The translations under genes were made by a program, and so were the position numbers. Below, one piece after another: positions 59,034 through 64,000 of a stretch of DNA of 64,000 nucleotides (within the stretch, counting starts at the first letter, position 1; each line of letters begins with the position of its first letter). Below the pieces are notes generated by a model. The model was not told where the DNA came from and searched no databases. It saw only the letters and a list, made by a program, of their open reading frames with translations. Origin of the DNA: Desertimonas sp963732335. GTDB lineage: Bacteria > Actinomycetota > Acidimicrobiia > Acidimicrobiales > Ilumatobacteraceae. The stretch is from positions 31,084-95,083 of the forward strand of contig CAVSZO010000055.1 in NCBI GenBank assembly GCA_963732335.1, given 5' to 3'.

Positions 59034-59989
59034 GCCTCTTCGAAGTACAGGGCCTCACCGTTGGAGTCGACGGCAGCGAGATCGACCTCTTACGCGAGGT
59101 TTCGTTCGCCGTGGAGGCGGGGGAGATCCTCGGACTCGTAGGCGAGTCGGGGTCCGGCAAGACGATGGCATCGCTCGCGATCATGGGCCTTCTCCCCCGG
59201 GAGATACAGCTACGGGCGGGACGCGTGTGTGTGGAGGGTCGCGAGCTCGTCGATCCGGTCACTGGCGGAGTCACACGGCGGGCGCAGGAGATCGCGATGA
59301 TCTTCCAGCAACCGCGTTCGGCGTTGAACCCGACGATGCGGGTCGGCAACCAGATCGCCCGTGTGCTCGCCCGCAACCAGGGACTCGACAAGAGTGCGGC
59401 GCGCGGCGAGGCGGTAGCGATGCTCGGCCGCGTGCGCATCCCGGGAGCGGCGCGCGTCGCCCGTGCTTATCCCCACCAACTGTCCGGCGGGATGTGTCAG
59501 CGGGTGATGATCGCGATGGCACTCGCCTGCCGGCCGCGAGTGCTCATCGCCGACGAACCCACCACGGCGCTCGACGTCACGGTCCAGGCGCAGATCTTCG
59601 ACCTGATCCGAGACCTTGTCGCCGAGACCCACAGCGCAGTCGTGTTCATCACCCACGCCCTCGCTGCAGTTGCCGAGATGTGTGACAACGTCGCGGTGCT
59701 CTACGGAGGACAGGTCATGGAGATCGGGAGCAACTCGGACGTGCTCACCAAGCCCGGTCATCCGTACACACGGTTCCTTCTCGATGCCATCGAACGCGAG
59801 GTCGATCCCCGTGTCGACGAGAAAGGCGTCAGTTTCTCGTTGGCGGGGTGCCGGTTCGGGCACCGGTGCCCGCACGGTTTCGCGGCGTGCGGTGAGTTCC
59901 CCCCGATGATCCCGATCAAGCCCGGCCATGCCGCGTCGTGTTTCCTGCTCGAAGAAGCGCGATCCCATGCCATTGCTGGAACTGGTTGA
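59030..59989 (+). CDS. DppD-type ABC transporter ATP-binding protein
   Basis: ATPase of about 319 residues. The reading SLFEVQGLTVGVDGSEIDLL begins just after 59030, where the codon is CTG. A real start may have been altered; the next in-frame start is GTG 59111, inside the family domain. Walker A GLVGESGSGKTMAS, signature LSGGMCQRVMIAMA, Walker B VLIADEPTTALDVT and H-loop FITHALAAVAEMCD are present. The C-terminal oligopeptide domain carries GHRCPHGFAACGEFPP. Its end overlaps the next ATPase by 23 bp. Cys in LSGGMCQ is a minor oddity. Confidence 0.87.
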   Translation: MSLFEVQGLTVGVDGSEIDLLREVSFAVEAGEILGLVGESGSGKTMASLAIMGLLPREIQLRAGRVCVEGRELVDPVTGGVTRRAQEIAMIFQQPRSALNPTMRVGNQIARVLARNQGLDKSAARGEAVAMLGRVRIPGAARVARAYPHQLSGGMCQRVMIAMALACRPRVLIADEPTTALDVTVQAQIFDLIRDLVAETHSAVVFITHALAAVAEMCDNVAVLYGGQVMEIGSNSDVLTKPGHPYTRFLLDAIEREVDPRVDEKGVSFSLAGCRFGHRCPHGFAACGEFPPMIPIKPGHAASCFLLEEARSHAIAGTG

Positions 59990-60935
59990 CCTCCGCAAGA
60001 CATTCGGACACGGGTCCGGTGCGGTACCCGCAGTGCGCGGGGTGACGCTGTCCGTCGAGCGGGGCGAGACGCTCGGCCTCGTGGGAGAGTCAGGTTGCGG
60101 CAAGACCACCCTCGGCCGGATGGTCGTCGGCCTCCAGGAGGCTTCGTCCGGCACGATCCTGTTCGACGGTGAACCGATCGACGGGAAATTCCACGTGCCG
60201 CGGCACCGCCGGCGCGTCCAGATGGTGTTCCAACACCCAGCGCAGTCGTTGAATCCCCGGCTCCGCGTTGAACAGACGTTGATCGAGCCGCTGCGCCTGC
60301 TCACCGACCTGTCGGATCCCGACCGGCGACGAAAGAGGGATGAGGTGCTCCGCCTCGTCGGCCTCGGACCGGAGTACGCGCAGCGAAGGCCAAGCCAGCT
60401 GTCCGGGGGGCAGCAGCAGCGGGTGGCGATCGCCCGGGCGCTCATTTGCGACCCAGATCTCGTCGTGCTCGACGAACCGACGTCGAGCCTCGACCAGTCG
60501 GTGCGAGCCCGAATCGTTGCGCTGCTGCGAGAAATCCAGCGAGCGCGGAATGTCGCCTACCTATTCATCAGCCACGACCTGTCGACGGTTCAGCGCATCG
60601 CCCATCGGGTCGCAGTTATGTACCTCGGGCGGGTCGTGGAGCTGGCGAGAACCGAGACCGTGTTCGAGGCGCCCCGTCATCCGTACACGAATGCCCTTCT
60701 GTCTGCAGTGCCGCAGATGGGACCGCAGCGCCGGGACCGCATCATTCTCCACGGCGAAACACCGAACCCGACAGACCTGCCGATCGGATGCTCCTTCCAA
60801 GATCGCTGTCCGCTCGTCCACGACAGATGTCGCCAGGACGAACCGCGCTTGCTCCCCACCTCCATGGGCCGGTTGGTCGAATGCTTCGCGGTGACTCCCG
60901 AGGCGACACACACCTCAATAGAGGGCCACGCCTGA
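59967..60935 (+). CDS. DppF-type ABC transporter ATP-binding protein
   Basis: Intact 322-residue second ATPase. It starts MPLLELVDLRKTFGHGSGAV at 59967. Walker A GLVGESGCGKTTLGRM, signature LSGGQQQRVAIARAL, Walker B LVVLDEPTSSLDQSV and H-loop FISHDLSTVQ. The C-terminal oligopeptide/dipeptide tail has PIGCSFQDRCPLVHDRCRQDEP with the conserved cysteines. It completes a five-gene import operon (55310-60935). An NTF2-like gene is convergent 17 bp later. Confidence 0.9.
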   Translation: MPLLELVDLRKTFGHGSGAVPAVRGVTLSVERGETLGLVGESGCGKTTLGRMVVGLQEASSGTILFDGEPIDGKFHVPRHRRRVQMVFQHPAQSLNPRLRVEQTLIEPLRLLTDLSDPDRRRKRDEVLRLVGLGPEYAQRRPSQLSGGQQQRVAIARALICDPDLVVLDEPTSSLDQSVRARIVALLREIQRARNVAYLFISHDLSTVQRIAHRVAVMYLGRVVELARTETVFEAPRHPYTNALLSAVPQMGPQRRDRIILHGETPNPTDLPIGCSFQDRCPLVHDRCRQDEPRLLPTSMGRLVECFAVTPEATHTSIEGHA

Positions 60936-60952
60936 GCAGACGGCGGTCGTCG

Positions 60953-61336
60953 TTACTCCACTGTGGCTCTTGCGACGTCATCCGGGTCGATGTAGGTCCG
61001 AACCTCGGCGATCAGATCTCCGTCGAGTTCGATGACGCAGCTGAATGCGATGGAGTACGAGCGACCGGACGGTGCCGCTCCCTGGCTCGCGAACTCGACG
61101 ACCGTGGCGGCGCCGTTGGTGATGACCGTGTCGGCGGTTACGCGGTCGTTGGGGAGCTGGTCGAACAGCGCGCGTGTCCACTCCACGGCTTGTTCCTTGC
61201 CGCGTAGGGCGCCCGTGAGCGGACTCCACAGCAGAATCCCCTCGGCGTACAGCCTTGTCGTGCCCTCGAGGTCTTTTCGATTGTAGGTGTCGACGAGCGC
61301 GGCGACGACGTTGCGCGCACGTTCCCGGGCGGACAT
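60953..61336 (-). CDS. SnoaL-like (NTF2-fold) protein
   Basis: Intact 127-residue NTF2-fold protein. From ATG 61336 (or 61348) it reads MSARERARNVVAALVDTYNRKD, then EGTTRLYAEGILLWSPLTGALRG and YSIAFSCVIELDGDLIAEVRTYIDPDD, the standard SnoaL_2/ketosteroid-isomerase-like pattern. It is convergent with the importer and divergent from the LLM oxidoreductase (71 bp). Role unknown; such proteins frequently accompany catabolic oxidoreductases. Confidence 0.8.
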   Translation of the reverse strand: MSARERARNVVAALVDTYNRKDLEGTTRLYAEGILLWSPLTGALRGKEQAVEWTRALFDQLPNDRVTADTVITNGAATVVEFASQGAAPSGRSYSIAFSCVIELDGDLIAEVRTYIDPDDVARATVE

Positions 61337-61410
61337 CGCTGCGATCATCGCGGGCGAGCATGCTATTTGGTACGTGCGACGCTGTACGGGCTCGGGAAGA
61401 GAGGGCGGTG

Positions 61411-62388
61411 GTGACACGAGACCTGGGGATGGTGATCGGCAGCTCGGTGGGCCCGGAGCGCTTGGCCTCCGCAGCGCAAGGAGCTGAAGCGGCCGGCTTC
61501 GACGAACTGTGGTTGGCAGAGGACTTCACATTCACTGGCGGCATCTCGGGAGCGAACATCGCCCTCGGCGCCACCCGCGACATCCAGGTCGGACTCGGTG
61601 TGGTGTCTGCGGTGGTGCGTCATCCGGCGGTCCTGGCGATGGAGGTCGCGACCACAGCGCGCGCCTACCCGAACCGCGTCGTTCTGGGTATCGGCCTTGG
61701 TGTGCCGGCCTGGATGCGGCAGATGGAGCTGCTGCCGGCCTCTCCGGTGTCCGCTGTGCGTGAGTGCCTCACCGCGATCCGACGCCTCCTCGACGGCACC
61801 GAGGTCACCCAGCATGGCGAGGTATTCCACTTCGACCGGGTCAAGCTCGTCTACCCCGAGCCAGTGCCATTACAGCTCGGGGTGATCGGACCCAAGATGC
61901 TGCAACTCTCCGGTGAGATCGCCGACGGCTCGATCCTCTCGGTGGCTGCCGGTGTGGATTACATCCGCTGGGCGCGGGAACAGGTCGATATCGGACGGGA
62001 CCGCGCTGGCCGCACCGACGGGCACCGCCTCACGGTGTTCGCCATCTACGCCGTCGACGACGACGCCGACCGCGCCAAACGGGCCGCCCGACGGACGTTG
62101 GGCTTCTACAAGGCGAGCGGTGGGCGCAACGCCCTGACGGACATCGCTGGGATCTCCGACGAGTTGGAGGAGTTGATCGCCAAAGGAGGAGTGGATTGCG
62201 TGGTCGAAGAGATGCCGGATCGCTGGGTCGAGGATCTCACTGTCTCGGGCTCTCCTGCCGATGTCGCCGCCAAGATCGAACGACTGCGTGCGGCCGGCGC
62301 GGATGCCGTGGCGCTGTTTCCGGCGGCGAATCAAGAGGTCGACGAGACGATCGCACGGACCGCGAGCGAGGTGATACCGCTGCTGTGA
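61411..62388 (+). CDS. LLM-class F420-type oxidoreductase
   Basis: Intact 325 residues of the luciferase-like family (F420-type). It starts at GTG 61411 (VTRDLGMVIGSSV); a GTG 3 bp earlier is equivalent. Motifs: AAQGAEAAGFDELWLAEDF, VGLGVVSAVVRHPAVLAMEVATTARAYPNRVVLGIGLGV, VPLQLGVIGPKMLQLSGEIADGSILSV and SPADVAAKIERLRAAGADAVALFP. The pattern is that of coenzyme-F420 reductases/dehydrogenases in actinobacteria. It is distinct from the LLM gene at 13.3-14.3 kb. Substrate unknown; context suggests catabolism of the imported compound. Confidence 0.88.
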   Translation: MTRDLGMVIGSSVGPERLASAAQGAEAAGFDELWLAEDFTFTGGISGANIALGATRDIQVGLGVVSAVVRHPAVLAMEVATTARAYPNRVVLGIGLGVPAWMRQMELLPASPVSAVRECLTAIRRLLDGTEVTQHGEVFHFDRVKLVYPEPVPLQLGVIGPKMLQLSGEIADGSILSVAAGVDYIRWAREQVDIGRDRAGRTDGHRLTVFAIYAVDDDADRAKRAARRTLGFYKASGGRNALTDIAGISDELEELIAKGGVDCVVEEMPDRWVEDLTVSGSPADVAAKIERLRAAGADAVALFPAANQEVDETIARTASEVIPLL

Positions 62389-62393
62389 CCGCT

Positions 62394-62776
62394 TCAGCCG
62401 AAATGCCTGCGATGGACGGTGACGTCGTTGTTCTCATGTACCGACACGATCTGTCCGTCCCGCACCTCGAAGACATCGACGCCATGATTGGAGTAGGGCT
62501 CGCCGGTCGGACTGATCGCCGTCTCGTCCCAGAGTGCGGCGGCGTGGTGGGCGTCGACGATCAGCATGCGGACACGGAAGTCGAGGTCGACGAGCTTGGC
62601 CGTGTTCGACAGGAAGAACCTCCGGGCTGCTTCGATACCGTTCAGGTCGACCAGGCCGAGGAAACGGACGTGGACGTCATCGGACATCGTGGCGATCATC
62701 CCGTCGGGATCTCCGGCCTGATAGCCCGGTACAGCTCCTCGACGACTGTTCTGGTCTCGCTCTCGACGCAGTCCAA
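62394..62776 (-). CDS. SnoaL-like (NTF2-fold) protein (frameshifted)
   Basis: About 127 residues. The N-terminus LDCVESETRTVVEELYRAI is read from about 62776. A frame break near 62725 leads to AGDPDGMIATMSDDVHVRFLGLVDLNG, and the rest is DETAISPTGEPYSNHGVDVFEVRDGQIVSVHENNDV, a classical NTF2/ketosteroid-isomerase-like ending. An ATG at 62701 would give a shorter intact product lacking helix 1. It is convergent with the LLM gene, 5 bp apart, and divergent from the DUF917 gene. Confidence 0.72.
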
Positions 62777-62859
62777 CGTCCCTCCTCCCGACGGAGATCC
62801 TCAGCCTCCCGCTCGCGGTGAGGCTTGATCCTCTCATGCTGGGGTCAAGAGGAGGAGAA

Positions 62860-64000
62860 ATGGAATCGAACAGGTGCGCACCGAACGGGATGCCGAGGCC
62901 TTCGTCCTCGGGCTGGGCCTGTTCGCCACCGCCGGCGGCGGACTCGCGTCACGCTGGCTTGGGCTCCTCCGATCGCTGCGGGACGACGGCCGCGAGGTGG
63001 CGTGGGTCGCAACGAGGACATCGACGGCGACACGCTGACCTGCTCGGTGTTCGGCATGGGTTCGATCGCTCCCCATCCGCCGATGACGCCCGAGGAGATG
63101 CTCACCTTCGGCGTCGACGGAGTGCGCCACCCGCGGCCATGGCTTCGTGCCCTCGATCAGCTCGAGCGGCATCTCGGGGAACGGATGGGCGCCGTGGTGC
63201 CGTTCGAATTGGTCCCAACAACACGATCGTTGCGGTAGATGCGGCGGTGCGCAGCGGCCGCCTCCTCGTCGACGGCGACTACATCGGGCGGGCCCTCCCC
63301 AAGATGAGCCAGGCACCCCCGCCGTGCTCGGCCTGCGCCCCTGGCCGCTGGCGATCTGCGATCCGTGGGGAACTCCCTGCTGCTCGAGGACTGCCCAAGC
63401 CCAATAGTTGCCGAGCGGATCGGAAAGATGGTCTCCAAGGTGACGAAGGCCGTCGACATGGGCGCGTCCTGCGCTCACGCCGGCTTCGCGCATCGGATGG
63501 CCGACGTCGGATCCGCGCTCGTTCCAGGGACGCTGTCCCGCTCGCTCGAACTCGGGCGTGCGGTGCTTTCATCGCGTAGCGCTGGCGAGGATCCCGTCTT
63601 GGCTGCCGTCGAGGCCGGCAGGGCTGCGTGCTGTATGGGGATGTCACGAGCGACGGTGGGACGACTCGCCGAACGGCTACATGAAGGGCGGACCCTCTTG
63701 CGCGGCAGTGGCGAGGACGAAGACGTCGAGGCCGAGACTGGTTCCAGAACGAGCATCACGTCTTGTGGTGCGGGGGTGCGGTTGCGGCCACTAGTCCCGA
63801 CATCATCACGGCGGTCGACGCCGAGTCCGCCGAACCGATCTCCAATACCGAGCTCGAGTTGGGCGCCGCGTCACCGTCATCGGAATTCGATCGCCCCTGC
63901 CTACCGCTCCGGTCACCCTCGAGGAGACGGAGCCAGCGCACTACGGCTTCACCGACATCGCCTGGACGCCCATTGAGCAGCTCAACCCGAACGGATTCTG
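62860..64000 (+). CDS. DUF917 family protein (3'-partial, frameshifted)
   Basis: Member of the DUF917 family, which resembles the hydantoinase/oxoprolinase group and often sits with hydantoin or purine-type catabolic genes. It starts at ATG 62860 just after a strong GGAGGAG. Joined frames read AEAFVLGLGLFATAGGGLAS, VFGMGSIAPHPPMTPEEML, ALDQLERHLGERMGAVVPFEL, AVDAAVRSGRLLVDGDYIGRALPKMSQ, then LEDCPSPIVAERIGKMVSKV, and LEETEPAHYGFTDIAWTPIEQL up to the window end. Frame breaks occur near 62866, 63010, 63215, 63320, 63370 and 63730. The end is outside the window. Function is inferred only. Confidence 0.75.

Overview
The window is high-GC DNA with dense, tightly packed genes and many 4-bp start/stop overlaps (GTGA or ATGA). 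It carries a WhiB regulator, two F420-type luciferase-like oxidoreductases plus a PPOX-type flavin/F420 enzyme, a DUF222/HNH (13E12-type) nuclease, a mycothiol-type maleylpyruvate isomerase-like protein and a menaquinone pathway. Together these point to an actinobacterium. My best guess is an Acidimicrobiia/Ilumatobacter-like organism, but that placement is inference from gene content only. No rRNA, tRNA, CRISPR array or intact insertion sequence was seen.

Most genes contain one or more one- or two-base reading-frame breaks, at least 60 in total. They affect genes that should be indispensable (menD, menA, ybeY, phoH neighbours). I read them mainly as assembly or sequencing errors, and I give the full span of each reconstructed gene, stating where its frame breaks.

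Layout. 1-3.6 kb: ALDH7-type aldehyde dehydrogenase (cut by the window edge), nitrilase-family amidohydrolase, aldo/keto reductase, VOC protein. 3.8-7.3 kb: hypothetical protein, OmpR-type regulator divergent from a histidine kinase followed by a GerMN lipoprotein, an arrangement like MtrAB-LpqB. 7.2-10.8 kb: IclR regulator divergent from a NitT/TauT ABC importer. 10.9-14.3 kb: LLM oxidoreductase, acyl-CoA synthetase and era. 14.3-21.5 kb: menaquinone cluster menG, menF, menD, a DsbA-like protein, menH, menA, menE. 21.4-29.1 kb: WhiB protein, SDR, CorC-like CBS protein, ybeY, phoH, histidine phosphatase, UvrD-like helicase with HRDC domain.

29.1-34 kb is an accessory patch: a gene-poor 1.4 kb, a DUF222/HNH gene abutting a truncated acetyltransferase, a PPOX enzyme, an internally deleted VOC gene, and an ECF41-like sigma factor with a matching promoter. 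34.1-42.9 kb: lipoprotein cyclophilin, BadF-type kinase, a DUF5107 protein with a carbohydrate ABC importer and SIS isomerase (probable amino-sugar uptake), HAD phosphatase.

43.5-49.9 kb is the most distinctive unit. It is a tightly coupled operon of a response regulator fused to a thioredoxin-reductase-like domain that lacks the redox CxxC, a histidine kinase with a cyclic-nucleotide-binding domain, a rifampin-phosphotransferase-like dikinase, and two small membrane proteins. It is preceded by a strongly palindromic leader region.

49.9-54.2 kb: maleylpyruvate isomerase-like protein, two aminoglycoside-kinase-like proteins, methyltransferase, DUF1801, a VOC remnant, SnoaL-like protein. 55.3-64 kb: oligopeptide-type ABC importer whose two permeases share one open frame, two SnoaL-like proteins, a second LLM oxidoreductase and a DUF917 protein cut by the window end. 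This last group looks like an uptake-plus-catabolism cluster for an unknown substrate.
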